Source: Baekduia soli (lineage in GTDB: Bacteria; Actinomycetota; Thermoleophilia; Solirubrobacterales; Solirubrobacteraceae). Taken from it: a stretch of 64,000 nt of DNA. Shown here one piece after another: positions 15,750-24,328 of the stretch. Numbering within the stretch: position 1 is the stretch's first letter; every line of letters begins with the position of its first letter. The notes under the pieces were generated by a model. The model saw only the letters and a program-made list of their open reading frames with translations, searched no databases and was not told where the DNA came from. A program made the position numbers and the translations under genes. The stretch spans positions 62,001 to 126,000 of the forward strand of contig NZ_CP042430.1 of NCBI RefSeq assembly GCF_007970665.1, in the 5' to 3' direction.

Positions 15750-16561
15750 CCCTCGCGGCGCCGGACCGGGCCGCCGGCCCCGCAGCGGCGCTCGGCCCGG
15801 CTCGCGCGCGCCTGGGGCTCGTCGCGTTGCTCGTCGCGGTCGCCGCGGTCGGGTGGTGGTCGACCGCGGAGCGGATGCGCGGCATGGACGCCGGTCCTTG
15901 GTCTCCGCTGGGCACACTCGGCTGGTTCGTCGGCGTGTGGGTCGTGATGATGGCCGCCATGATGTTCCCGTCGCTGTCCCCGACGGTCGGGCTCTATGCG
16001 CGCATGACGCGCGATAGCGTGGCGCCGCTGGTGTTCGCCGCCGGCTACCTGCTCGTGTGGGGGGCCGCCGGGCTGGCCGCCTTCGCGTTCTCGCGATCCG
16101 TCGGCCTCGTCGCCGGAGACGCGCTGGCGTGGGACGGCGCCGGACGGTGGATCGCGGGGGCGACGCTGCTGGTCGCGGCGGTCTACGAGGTCACGCCGCT
16201 CAAGCACGTCTGCCTCGCGAAGTGCCGCAGTCCGCTCGGGTTCCTGCTCGGCGCCTGGCGCGACGGCCGGGCCGGCGCGCTGCGGATGGGCGTCCGGCAC
16301 GGCGCATGGTGCCTGGGGTGCTGCTGGGCGCTCATGGCGTCGCTGTTCGCGCTCGGCGTCATGAGCATCGTGTGGATGGCGGTCGTCTCGGCGCTCATCG
16401 CGGCCGAGAAGACGCTGCCCTGGCGTCGTGTCGTCACCTACGGGACGGCGGCGATCCTGATCGTGCTCGGCGTCCTGATGCTCGCCGCGCCCGATGCGCT
16501 CCCGGGCCTGACCGTCCCCGAGGGGCACGCGATGCCGAGCATGCCGCAGGACGGCATGTGA
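15746..16561 (+). CDS. DUF2182 family integral membrane protein
   Basis: The 271-residue protein has about six to seven hydrophobic helices. Family marks include MMAAMMFPSLSPTV near residue 70, a Lys-His-x-Cys-Leu-x3-Cys segment (KHVCLAKCRSP) and GAWCLGCCWALM, giving paired cysteines at the membrane face. The C-terminus is His/Met-rich (EGHAMPSMPQDGM), which may bind a soft metal such as copper. Annotated in databases as predicted metal-binding membrane protein. Its start overlaps the DUF1326 stop, so the two are made together. Confidence 0.87.
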   Translation: MTLAAPDRAAGPAAALGPARARLGLVALLVAVAAVGWWSTAERMRGMDAGPWSPLGTLGWFVGVWVVMMAAMMFPSLSPTVGLYARMTRDSVAPLVFAAGYLLVWGAAGLAAFAFSRSVGLVAGDALAWDGAGRWIAGATLLVAAVYEVTPLKHVCLAKCRSPLGFLLGAWRDGRAGALRMGVRHGAWCLGCCWALMASLFALGVMSIVWMAVVSALIAAEKTLPWRRVVTYGTAAILIVLGVLMLAAPDALPGLTVPEGHAMPSMPQDGM

Positions 16562-16567
16562 CACGAA

Positions 16568-16581
16568 GGCGGGGTTCCGCC
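16568..16581. terminator. Short hairpin after the DUF2182 gene
   Basis: GGCGG-GGTT-CCGCC forms a 5-bp stem with a tetraloop seven bases after the stop. It could act as a weak terminator between this operon and the opposing frame at 16587. There is no U-tract. Confidence 0.35.
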
Positions 16582-16586
16582 GGCGC

Positions 16587-16802
16587 CTAGGACTCCACCA
16601 CGGCGATGCTGACGCGGATCGAGCCGTCGTGCGCCGTCCACAGGTCAGCGCGGCCCTGGCCGGGGCCGGGCGCCGCGGTCTGGACACTGCCGTGCCGGCT
16701 CAGCGGGGGCACGAGGATCGACCACCCGTGGCGGGGCGCGTAGCCGGCGATGGCCGCGTACGCCCCCTCGGCCCGCGGTGACGGAGCGTGGCCCGGCGCC
16801 AC
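16587..16802 (-). CDS. Possible small protein or C-terminal gene fragment
   Basis: The frame encodes 71 residues from a possible GTG at 16802, including GAYAAIAGYAPRHGWSILVP and DLWTAHDGSIRVSIAVVES. The residue composition looks protein-like rather than like an antisense shadow, but there is no ribosome-binding site and the frame stays open further upstream. It may be the tail of a gene truncated by rearrangement. The rest of the gap 16562-16881 shows no other feature. Confidence 0.3.
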   Translation of the reverse strand: MAPGHAPSPRAEGAYAAIAGYAPRHGWSILVPPLSRHGSVQTAAPGPGQGRADLWTAHDGSIRVSIAVVES

Positions 16803-16881
16803 GACGCCCGGTCCGGGCTCCGCTGCTGCGCCGGGGCGCGCCGTGCGCCTGGGGATCCGGACGAGCGGGTACCTTCGCGCG

Positions 16882-17271
16882 ATGAGCCGACGCGAGGCGC
16901 GCTGCCGCTGTGGGCAATTGCAGGCGTTCGTCGAGGGCGAGCCCAAGCGTGTGTCGATCTGCCACTGCCTCTCGTGCCAACGACGCACCGGCAGCGCGTT
17001 CGGCGAGCAGGCGCGGTTCAGCCGCGTCGGGTTCAGCCACTCGGGGGAGTTCCGCGAGTGGGAGCGCGTCTCCGACGACGGACAGCCGCGGTCCTACTGG
17101 TTCTGTCCGATCTGCGGATCGACGGTCTGGTATGCGACGGACGAGGGCGAGGTGGCGATCCCGGTCGGCGCACTCGCCGATCCGACGTTCCCGCCGCCGA
17201 CGCGATCGGTGTGGGAGCGACGCAAGCACGCGTGGGTGCACCCGCCCGCCGCCGCCGACCGTCACGACTGA
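16882..17271 (+). CDS. GFA/CENP-V domain protein
   Basis: A 129-residue protein of the glutathione-dependent formaldehyde-activating (GFA) fold, starting at ATG 16882. Zinc ligands are visible as CRCGQ at residues 8-12, CHCLSCQRR near 28-36 and FCPICGSTVWY near 75-85. Most GFA-domain proteins are not formaldehyde enzymes and their substrates are unknown. It is the last chromosomal gene before the island boundary. Confidence 0.85.
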   Translation: MSRREARCRCGQLQAFVEGEPKRVSICHCLSCQRRTGSAFGEQARFSRVGFSHSGEFREWERVSDDGQPRSYWFCPICGSTVWYATDEGEVAIPVGALADPTFPPPTRSVWERRKHAWVHPPAAADRHD

Positions 17272-17394
17272 TCGGCAGGCGCAGCAGCGCGCGTCCGACC
17301 GCCACTGGCGTCCTCGGGCCCGAAGGGCGAGCCGTCGACCGACCCGCCTCGGATGTCGTCGGCACAGCCGCGCCGCGTCGAGCACCTCGTGCCA

Positions 17395-17436
17395 AGCCGA
17401 CGCGGGGACTCGAACCCCGGACCCCTTCATTACGAG
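17395..17436. other. attL: duplicated 3' half of tRNA-Thr
   Basis: These 42 bases are identical to 26870-26911, the 3' half of the intact tRNA-Thr gene, and end just past the anticodon. This is the distal attachment site left by integration. The gap 17272-17578 otherwise contains the 20-bp repeat at 17544 and no gene. The tRNA fragment lacks the 5' half and cannot be functional. Confidence 0.92.
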
Positions 17437-17543
17437 CGTCGCAATGGGTAGTCACAGCGGGCCGTGAGTGGACGCTCAGGCCTGATTCTGCGCGGTTTTT
17501 GCCGGCGCGAGGACCCGCCCTGCCCGCGCTGATTTCCGCGGAT

Positions 17544-17563
17544 GTACCCGTCTGGTACCCGCG
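17544..17563. repeat. 20-bp repeat, left copy (possible integrase arm site)
   Basis: GTACCCGTCTGGTACCCGCG is identical to 26778-26797. It contains two direct copies of GTACCCG with an 11-bp period. Its position just inside attL mirrors the right copy just inside attR, as expected for arm-type sites bound by a tyrosine integrase. Confidence 0.5.
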
Positions 17564-17578
17564 AGGTCCGACCCCGCT

Positions 17579-19168
17579 CTAGCGGGTCACAGTGATCCCG
17601 TGCGCCTCACGGTCCCAGGTCTGTGCCGTGATTCCGCGCTCGCCCATCTGGCGCAGCTGCACCTTCTGCACCTTCTCGTTGGCGGTCTTGGGCAGCTCGG
17701 GGAGGATCTCGATGTAGCGCGGAACCATGAAGTAGGGCAGGCGCTCGTCGAGGAACGCGATGAGCTCGGCCATGTCGAGCTCCGCACCGGGCCCAAGCAC
17801 GACGCAGGCCTTGACGTCGTCCTCGCCGAGATCGGACGGCACGGCGATGACCGCGCTCTCCTGGACCGCCGGGTGGGCGTTGACCACGCTCTCGACCTCG
17901 GCGGAGGTGATGTTCTCGCCGCGGCGGCGGATCGCGTCCTTCTTGCGGTCGACGAAGGTGAAGGAGCCGTCGGTGTCGCGGCGCCCGTAGTCACCGGTGT
18001 GAAACCACAGGTTGCGAAACGCCTCTGCCGTCTCCTCGGGCCGGCCGTGGTAGCCGGTCAGCAGCGTCCACGGATCGCGTGAGCGCACGACGATCTCCCC
18101 GACGGTGCCGTCGGGCACCGGGTGGTCGAGATCGTCGACGACGTCGACGTCATAGGTGCGGGCGTTGGCGCGACCGCACGAGCCGGCCCGCACCTCCTCC
18201 CCCGGTTCGAAGAGCGTGACGACGCCGGTCTCAGTGGCGCCGTAGACCTCGATGACCTCGCAGCCGAATCGCTCCAAGAACGCCGCCGACAGGGCACTCG
18301 GGCCGATGTAGAACCGCCGCACCCGATGATCGCGATCGTCCGCGCGCGGGGGCTGGTTGAGGAGGATCGGGACCATCCCGAAGATGCCGTGCACGATCGT
18401 CGCGTCGACGGCACGGGCCTGGTCCCAGAAGCGCGAGGCGCTGAACCGCTCGACGACGCAGAGCTGCGAACCGGCCATCAACGTTGGAAGCACGCCGAGT
18501 GTGCGGGCGATGCTGTGAAACAGCGGCAGCGGCGTCAGCAGGACGTCGTCACGTGTGTAGCCGACCGCCCTGATCCAGTCCTCGGCGAACCGGTGCGCGT
18601 GGCCGTGCGTGACTTCGACGCCCTTGGCCCGACCTGTCGTGCCCGACGTGTACATGATCGCCGACAGCGTCGCGGCGTCGGCTACCACCGGGTCGGGCAT
18701 CGCGGGGGTGTCGAGCGCTTCGAACCGCTCGCATCCGGCCGGCAACTCCTCGTCCGCAGCGTCGACGACGACGACCGTCACGGGTTCGAGACCGTCGAGC
18801 ACGGGCAGCAGGCGAGCCAGCAGTGGCGCGTGCACGACCAACAGGCGGGCGCCGCAGTCGGTGATCTGGTGGCGCAGCACGTCGCCCTTGAGCGCGGTGT
18901 TGACCGGCACCTCGACCGCACCCGCCCAGGAGACCGCGAGGGCGCAGAACACGAACTCGGGCGCGTTGTGGAGCATCAAGGCGACGCGGTCGCCGGGCCG
19001 GACGCCGAGACGGCTGAGCGCTCCTGCCAACGCGGCGGCCTCGCGGGCGGCCGCGGCGTAGGTCCACGACCTGTCGCCGAACCGCAGGAACACTCGGTCC
19101 GGCTCCCGCAGCGCGCGCCGGTGCAGCATGATCGACATCGCCGCCGGGGGTGTCGCTGGGTCCGTCAC
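17579..19168 (-). CDS. AMP-forming acyl-CoA ligase
   Basis: About 529 residues. I chose GTG 19168 because AGGAG lies upstream and the chain VTDPATPPAAMSIMLHRRAL reads as a natural start; ATG 19138 is the alternative. The adenylate-forming signatures are present: YTSGTTGRAKGVEVTH (P-loop, about residue 180), YGATETG, TGDYGRRD and the C-terminal ELPKTANEKVQK lysine needed for adenylation. It activates a carboxylic acid to its CoA thioester. Divergent from tetR and facing away from the hyuA/hyuB operon. Given the neighbours, a beta-keto acid such as a carboxylated ketone is a reasonable substrate guess. Confidence 0.85.
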   Translation of the reverse strand: MTDPATPPAAMSIMLHRRALREPDRVFLRFGDRSWTYAAAAREAAALAGALSRLGVRPGDRVALMLHNAPEFVFCALAVSWAGAVEVPVNTALKGDVLRHQITDCGARLLVVHAPLLARLLPVLDGLEPVTVVVVDAADEELPAGCERFEALDTPAMPDPVVADAATLSAIMYTSGTTGRAKGVEVTHGHAHRFAEDWIRAVGYTRDDVLLTPLPLFHSIARTLGVLPTLMAGSQLCVVERFSASRFWDQARAVDATIVHGIFGMVPILLNQPPRADDRDHRVRRFYIGPSALSAAFLERFGCEVIEVYGATETGVVTLFEPGEEVRAGSCGRANARTYDVDVVDDLDHPVPDGTVGEIVVRSRDPWTLLTGYHGRPEETAEAFRNLWFHTGDYGRRDTDGSFTFVDRKKDAIRRRGENITSAEVESVVNAHPAVQESAVIAVPSDLGEDDVKACVVLGPGAELDMAELIAFLDERLPYFMVPRYIEILPELPKTANEKVQKVQLRQMGERGITAQTWDREAHGITVTR

Positions 19169-19193
19169 GGTGTCGATCAGCTCCTGGTGGGGG

Positions 19194-19215
19194 ACATTCC
19201 GACCGACCGGAATGT
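19194..19215. promoter_or_regulatory. TetR-type operator between ligase and tetR
   Basis: The site is an ACATTCCG arm, the six bases ACCGAC, then a CGGAATGT arm: a perfect 8-bp inverted repeat, 18/22 overall symmetry. It lies in the 106-bp divergent region, so one bound dimer could control both genes. Confidence 0.65.
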
Positions 19216-19274
19216 ATGGCCGGCCCGCCGATGTCGTCAAGGTTCGCCCAGCCCCGTGGCTACGATCCGCACCG

Positions 19275-19922
19275 ATGAAGCCCACGAGGTCGTACGCGCC
19301 CGAGATGACGCGGCAGCTCCTCATGGAGGCCGCGCTGGACCTGTTCGCGGAGCGCGGCTTCCGCGAGACGTCGATCCAGGACGTCGTCGAGCGGGCCGGA
19401 CTGACCAAAGGCGCGTTCTACCATCACTTCCGCACCAAGGAGGATGCCCTGCGCATCCTTCACGACGCGTTCTTGGACCTGGTCACGGTCGAGCAGGACC
19501 GGGCGCTGGCCGAGTTCTCCTCGCCCACCGAGCAGCTGTGGCACGTCACCTCGGCGATCACGCAGATATGCATCGAGTACCAGAAGCACGTGCGGGTCTT
19601 CTACCGCGAGCGTCACGGCCTCTCCGGCGACGTCCGGGTGGCTGTTCTGGCTAAGCGTCGGGTGTTCACCAAGCGCTTCCAGGACATCGTCGCGCGGGGA
19701 ATCGCGGCTGGCGAGTTCTCCGTCGGGCCCGACGCCGACGTCGCCGCCCTGGGGGTGCTCGGGACGTGCATCTGGGCCTACCAGTGGTACCGCCCCGACG
19801 GGCGCCGCCGGCCGGAGGAGATCGCCGACCAGCTCGGCCGGATGGCGCTCCTGTCGGTCGGCGTCGGCCCGGATCGCATCCGTGCGATCGCGCGATCCGC
19901 CGGTCCCGGCGACCCTGGGTAA
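19275..19922 (+). CDS. TetR-family transcriptional regulator
   Basis: A 215-residue regulator. The N-terminal HTH is classic: MEAALDLFAERGFRETSIQD, then VVERAGLTKGAFYHHFRTKE. The ligand-binding half (about 65-215) is helical and of the type common in acyl-CoA-sensing TetR proteins. It sits between the acyl-CoA ligase (divergent) and the hyuA/hyuB operon (same direction, 139 bp away). Related palindromes lie in front of both, so it probably represses the whole cargo and is released by a CoA ester or its acid. Confidence 0.88.
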   Translation: MKPTRSYAPEMTRQLLMEAALDLFAERGFRETSIQDVVERAGLTKGAFYHHFRTKEDALRILHDAFLDLVTVEQDRALAEFSSPTEQLWHVTSAITQICIEYQKHVRVFYRERHGLSGDVRVAVLAKRRVFTKRFQDIVARGIAAGEFSVGPDADVAALGVLGTCIWAYQWYRPDGRRRPEEIADQLGRMALLSVGVGPDRIRAIARSAGPGDPG

Positions 19923-19986
19923 CGCCTTCCGCGACACCTCGAGTTGACAGCGGCCACCGGAGGTGGGAGGGTCGCCGCCCAGGAAA

Positions 19987-20002
19987 CCGACCGGTCGGAA
20001 TG
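19987..20002. promoter_or_regulatory. Second TetR-type operator, upstream of the hyuA-like gene
   Basis: CCGACCGGTCGG is a perfect 12-bp palindrome followed by AATG. It shares CCGACCG and CGGAATG blocks with the operator at 19194-19215, and it lies 60 bp before the hyuA-like start. Confidence 0.55.
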
Positions 20003-20061
20003 CTGTGAGCGGCGTGGGTCGCCGTGATGTTCCGCTGGGCGAACGTCGGACAGGAGAGACC

Positions 20062-22140
20062 ATGGCCAGTGCCCCCGCTGCAGCGGTCCTGATCGGAGTC
20101 GACACCGGAGGCACGTTCACCGACGTGATCCTCAGCGACGCGCAGGGGCGGGTGTCGGCCCACAAGTCACCGACGACCATGCCCGATCCCTCCGAGGGCT
20201 TCGTCCGTGGCATCGGCAAGGCGGGCGTCACCGGCGCAGACGTCGACTCGATCACCCACGGGACGACGATCGGGCTCAACGCGATCATCACGCGCCGGGG
20301 CGCCAAGGTCGGCCTCGTTCACACCGAGGGCTTCCGCGACCTCCTCGACACGGGCCGCGCCTGGCGGCCGGTGGAGGCCACCGTCGACCCGCGCTACCAG
20401 CGTCCGCACGAGGAGCGCCCGATCGTCCGACGTAGCCTCCGCCGGCCGGTCAAGGAACGCGTGCTGGCCGACGGCACCGTGCTGTTCGCACTGGACCAGG
20501 CGGCGCGGGACGATCTGCTGGCGCAGGTGCGCGGCATGGTCGACGAGGGCGTCGAGAGCATCGCCGTCTGCCTCCTGCACTCCTACAAGTTCCCCGAGCA
20601 CGAGCAGCAGATCCGCGCTCTCATCGCGACTGAGCACCCCGATCTGCCCGTCGACATCTCCTCGGAGACCTGCCCGTACCCCAAGGAATACGGGCGCACG
20701 ATGACCACCGTGCTCAACGCCTACATCCGGCCGATCACCGAGCGCTACGTCACACGGCTGCAGGATCGGCTCGCCAAGGACGGCTACACCAACCCGATCT
20801 GGATCGCGACCAACCAGGGCGGCATGACCACGGGCGAGGTCTCCAAGACCAAGCCGGTGCTCACGCTCGGGTCGGGGCCGGTGGGCGGGGTGCTGGCCGC
20901 CAAGCGCTACAGCGAGCTGCTGGGCCTGCCCAACCTCATCACCTTCGACCTCGGTGGCACGAGCGCCGACGTCAGCATCATCACCGACGGCGCGATGGTC
21001 ATGGCCCGCGAGCTCGTCTTCGAACACGACATCATCACCACCCTGCCGGTCATCGAGGTGTCGAGCATCGGAGCCGGCGGGGGGAGCATCGCGTCGCTGG
21101 ATCCGGCCGGCGGGATCCACGTCGGCCCCCAGAGCGCGGGTGGCAACCCGGGGCCGGCGTGCTACGGGCAGGGCGGAGAGGAGCCGACGGTGACCGACGC
21201 CTGGCTGCTGCAGAACATCCTGTCGCCCGAGCAGTCGCTCGGGGGTGAGATCGCGCTGCGCCCCGACCTGGCCGAGGAGGCCATGCGCACCATCGCCGAG
21301 CCCCTGGGCGTCGACGTCAAGGAGGCGGCCCGGGTGATCGGGCGCGTCGCCAACTCGAACATGGCCGAGCTCATCCGGCGCATGACGATGTACCGCGGGC
21401 TCGACCCCCGCGACTACACCCTCCTGGCCTTCGGCGCGGCCGGGCCCGTGCCGGCCGCGGCGATCGCCCGCGACCTGGGCGTGGGACAGGTCGTCGTGCC
21501 CGGGCTGGCCGGCGGCTTCTCGGCCTACGGGCTGGCCCAAGCGGACTTCACCACCGAGGAGACCGAGCCCATCATGGGCGTGCTGGACGGGCTCGACGAG
21601 GACGGGCTGCGCCGGACGTTCGCCGAGCTCACCGAACGGGCCCTGCACACCGTCGGCCAGCACAACATCGCCCGCGCCGACAGCTCGGTCGTCCTCAGCT
21701 TCGACGGCATGTACCTCGGCCAGTCGTGGGAGTTGAGCTCGCCGATCGGCGAACTCCCTGCCACCGGCGCGATCGAGGCGCTCGTCGAGAGCTTTCACCA
21801 GACCCACGAGCTGCTACGCGGCTATCGCATCGAGGACATGGGCATCCGCATCCTGACGGCACGCGCCGTGGCCTACGGCCAGCGCGCTCGCGCCCAGCTT
21901 CCGGAGATCGCGACCGGCACGATCGAGCCGCCGGACGACGCCCTGCTCGGCCGGCGCGAGGTCGACTTCGACGCCGTCACCGCCGACGCCGCCTGCTACC
22001 GCATGGAGGCCTTGGCGGCCGGCAACGAGATCGCCGGCCCCGCCGTCCTGCACAACGAGAACTTCACCGTGCTCGTCCCCCCGGGCGATCGCTGCCGGAT
22101 CGACGCGCACGGCAACTGCGTCCTGACCATCGAGAGCTGA
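20062..22140 (+). CDS. Hydantoinase A/oxoprolinase-type subunit (putative ketone carboxylase beta-like)
   Basis: The 692-residue protein starts at ATG 20062 behind CAGGAGAG. It is an ASKHA-fold ATPase subunit of the HyuA/acetone-carboxylase/acetophenone-carboxylase family. DTGGTFTDVILSD at residues 14-26 is the phosphate-binding loop, THGTTIGLNAIITRRGA the second signature, and FDLGGTSADVSII plus SIGAGGGSIA the C-terminal ATP-binding elements. In this family the subunit phosphorylates the substrate or its carboxylated intermediate. Co-transcribed with the HyuB-like gene (9-bp gap) and next to a CoA ligase, an arrangement closer to ketone carboxylases than to hydantoin or oxoproline hydrolysis. 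Confidence 0.85.
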   Translation: MASAPAAAVLIGVDTGGTFTDVILSDAQGRVSAHKSPTTMPDPSEGFVRGIGKAGVTGADVDSITHGTTIGLNAIITRRGAKVGLVHTEGFRDLLDTGRAWRPVEATVDPRYQRPHEERPIVRRSLRRPVKERVLADGTVLFALDQAARDDLLAQVRGMVDEGVESIAVCLLHSYKFPEHEQQIRALIATEHPDLPVDISSETCPYPKEYGRTMTTVLNAYIRPITERYVTRLQDRLAKDGYTNPIWIATNQGGMTTGEVSKTKPVLTLGSGPVGGVLAAKRYSELLGLPNLITFDLGGTSADVSIITDGAMVMARELVFEHDIITTLPVIEVSSIGAGGGSIASLDPAGGIHVGPQSAGGNPGPACYGQGGEEPTVTDAWLLQNILSPEQSLGGEIALRPDLAEEAMRTIAEPLGVDVKEAARVIGRVANSNMAELIRRMTMYRGLDPRDYTLLAFGAAGPVPAAAIARDLGVGQVVVPGLAGGFSAYGLAQADFTTEETEPIMGVLDGLDEDGLRRTFAELTERALHTVGQHNIARADSSVVLSFDGMYLGQSWELSSPIGELPATGAIEALVESFHQTHELLRGYRIEDMGIRILTARAVAYGQRARAQLPEIATGTIEPPDDALLGRREVDFDAVTADAACYRMEALAAGNEIAGPAVLHNENFTVLVPPGDRCRIDAHGNCVLTIES

Positions 22141-22149
22141 GGACCGACC

Positions 22150-24084
22150 ATGGCGACCGAACAGATCACCGGCGGCACCAACCGCTACGTGGCCTCAGCG
22201 GAGGACATCCGCGAACGCTTCGACATCGACCTCACCACCGGCGAGGTCATCCGGCACTCGCTCATCAACACCTGCAGTCAGATGGCGTGGAACCTCACGG
22301 TGTCGGCGTTCAGCTCGGTTGTGCGCGACCTGCAGGACTTCTCGGTCGGCATCGCCTCGCCGTGGCTGCCCGACCAGGACCTGCAGCTCGACCTCCTCGC
22401 CTCGGCCGAGGGGTGCGCGATCCACTTCTTCACCTTCCAGTACAAGGCGCGCAACAACATCATGGAGTTCGGGCTCGACAACCTCGAGCCCGGCGACGTG
22501 TTGGTCTACAACGACCCGTTCCGGGGCGGCAGCCACGTCATGGACATCGGCTGCGCGCGGCCCGTGTTCGTCGGCGACGAGATCATCGCCTTCACGATGA
22601 CCGACGCCCACTGGGTCGACATCGGCGGCCCGGTGCCCGGCGGGTTCAGCCCCGGCTACGCGACCGACATGTGGATGGAGGGCATCCGGCTCAGCCCGCG
22701 GCTGCTGTTCCGCGGGGGCAAGAAGGTCAAGTCGACGTTCGACCTGTTTCTCGACAACACGCGCATCCCCGAGATCAGCCTCAACGATCTGCAGGCCAAG
22801 GTGGCCACGCTCGGTCTGGGCGAGCAGGCGATTCGGCGCAGTGTCGAGAAGTACGGCCGCGACACGTTCGTCAACGCCATGCGCTACGTGCTCGACTACG
22901 GCGAGCGGCGCATGCGGGCGGCGATCGCCGAGCTTCCGGACGGCGACTACCTGGGCGAGGACGCCATCGACGACGACGGCATCGTCGACGAGGAGCACCT
23001 GGTCAAGGCCACCCTGCGCAAGCGCGGTGACTGCATCGAGCTGGACCTGTCCGGATCGGCCCGCCAGTCGGTGGGCAATGCCAACGGGCAGTCCAGCGAT
23101 GTCGCCTCCGGTGGTCACATCGCGATCAAGTCGATGATCCTGCCCGACGTCGACACCAACGCCGGGCTGTTCCGCCCGATCGACATGGTCCTGCCGGCCG
23201 GCTCGATCGTGCACGCGCTGCCGCCCGCGGCCAACACCCAGGGCCACCTGCTGCCGACGTGCAAGCTGACGACGGCCGTCCAGCAGGCCCTTGCCAACGC
23301 CCGTCCCGACATGGCGGTCGGCGAAAGCTACGACGACATCCCGACCATCGGCTTCGGCGGCCTCGACACGCGCGGCGACACGCCGGCCCCGTTCGTCTGC
23401 TTCCAGGTGCCGTTCGGTCCGTTCGGCGGCACCGCCACGCACGATGGGTTGTCCTACAGCCTGCACATCATCGGCAACTGCCTCGAGCTCTCGTATGAGA
23501 TCGAGGAGGAGTTCTATCCCATCGTCATCCTGCGCAAGGAGTTCGTCCCGGATACCGCGGGAGCGGGGACGTTCCGCGGCGGCCCGGCAATGGTCTGGGA
23601 GGAGATGCCGTTGGTTGACGTCACCGCCAGCGCCTCGTTCGAGCACATCCGCCACCGGACCAAAGGCGTGTTCGGCGGTGCCGGTGGGCACTCAGCGTTC
23701 ATCAGCCTCGTTGACCCCGCGCCTGGGGACGATGCGCCATCGACACACGACGGAGGCTCCCAGCCACGCGGCACCGTGATCTCGGGGATGGTCGACGTCG
23801 CCACCGGAGCGATCGACGTCGAGCACGGTGAGTTCCGGACCGGCAAGTGGGCGAATCGCTCGATCCCAGCCCGGTCGGTCATCGTGATGCAGGTGGCCGG
23901 CGGCGCGGGCTACGGCAGCCCGCTGGAGCGGGATCCGGTCCGGGTCCAGCGCGACGTCGAGGACGAGCTAGTCTCGATCGACGGCGCACGGGAGCACTAT
24001 GGCGTCGTGATCGATCCGACGACGCTGACCGTCGATGAGGCCGCCACGACGGCCCGTCGCACCGAGCTGAAGGCGGAGGCCTGA
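22150..24084 (+). CDS. Hydantoinase B/oxoprolinase-type subunit (putative ketone carboxylase alpha-like)
   Basis: The 644-residue partner of the preceding subunit. The conserved metal/substrate region is YNDPFRGGSHVMDIGCARPV near residue 118, with further marks LIFTMTDAHWVDIGG-like and GNANGQSSD. The C-terminal half contains PFGPFGGTATHDGLSYSLHI and FRGGPAMVWEEM. The family forms A2B2 or larger complexes that hydrolyse or carboxylate at the expense of ATP. A one-base gap to the next small gene indicates a single transcript and complex. Confidence 0.85.
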   Translation: MATEQITGGTNRYVASAEDIRERFDIDLTTGEVIRHSLINTCSQMAWNLTVSAFSSVVRDLQDFSVGIASPWLPDQDLQLDLLASAEGCAIHFFTFQYKARNNIMEFGLDNLEPGDVLVYNDPFRGGSHVMDIGCARPVFVGDEIIAFTMTDAHWVDIGGPVPGGFSPGYATDMWMEGIRLSPRLLFRGGKKVKSTFDLFLDNTRIPEISLNDLQAKVATLGLGEQAIRRSVEKYGRDTFVNAMRYVLDYGERRMRAAIAELPDGDYLGEDAIDDDGIVDEEHLVKATLRKRGDCIELDLSGSARQSVGNANGQSSDVASGGHIAIKSMILPDVDTNAGLFRPIDMVLPAGSIVHALPPAANTQGHLLPTCKLTTAVQQALANARPDMAVGESYDDIPTIGFGGLDTRGDTPAPFVCFQVPFGPFGGTATHDGLSYSLHIIGNCLELSYEIEEEFYPIVILRKEFVPDTAGAGTFRGGPAMVWEEMPLVDVTASASFEHIRHRTKGVFGGAGGHSAFISLVDPAPGDDAPSTHDGGSQPRGTVISGMVDVATGAIDVEHGEFRTGKWANRSIPARSVIVMQVAGGAGYGSPLERDPVRVQRDVEDELVSIDGAREHYGVVIDPTTLTVDEAATTARRTELKAEA

Positions 24085-24085
24085 G

Positions 24086-24328
24086 ATGGCGATCTTCTTC
24101 CCGCGTCCGGAGGAGCCGTTCCTCCACGTGACCCGAGAGCCCCGTGAGGGCACGTGCCGCGCGTGTGGCGCGCCAGATCTGGCGGCGTATCCCGTCCTCG
24201 GCGCTAAGGGCTGGGCGGACGTCGTCAAATGCCAGCAATGCCTCGCCGTCGACAGCGAGACGATGATGCCGATCTGGGGCTTCTGGAAGCCGCTCAGCGC
24301 GGACTGGGAACGCTCGTCGGCGGGATAG
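24086..24328 (+). CDS. Small zinc-ribbon protein (putative carboxylase gamma-like subunit)
   Basis: This 80-residue protein begins one base after the hyuB-like stop. TCRACGAP near residue 23 and KCQQCL near residue 49 give two CxxC pairs, a probable zinc ribbon, followed by an aromatic tail (PIWGFWKPLSADW). Acetone and acetophenone carboxylases also have a small zinc-binding subunit encoded beside the two large ones. Sequence similarity to those cannot be judged by eye, so the assignment rests on size, cysteines and position. Confidence 0.75.
   Translation: MAIFFPRPEEPFLHVTREPREGTCRACGAPDLAAYPVLGAKGWADVVKCQQCLAVDSETMMPIWGFWKPLSADWERSSAG

Noticed and set aside
16645-17430. Minus-strand frame starting MKGSGVRVPASA (and its twin at 26228-26905)
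   Set aside because: This N-terminus is the usual false translation of a tRNA 3' end. It helped locate the duplicated att sites but is not a gene.
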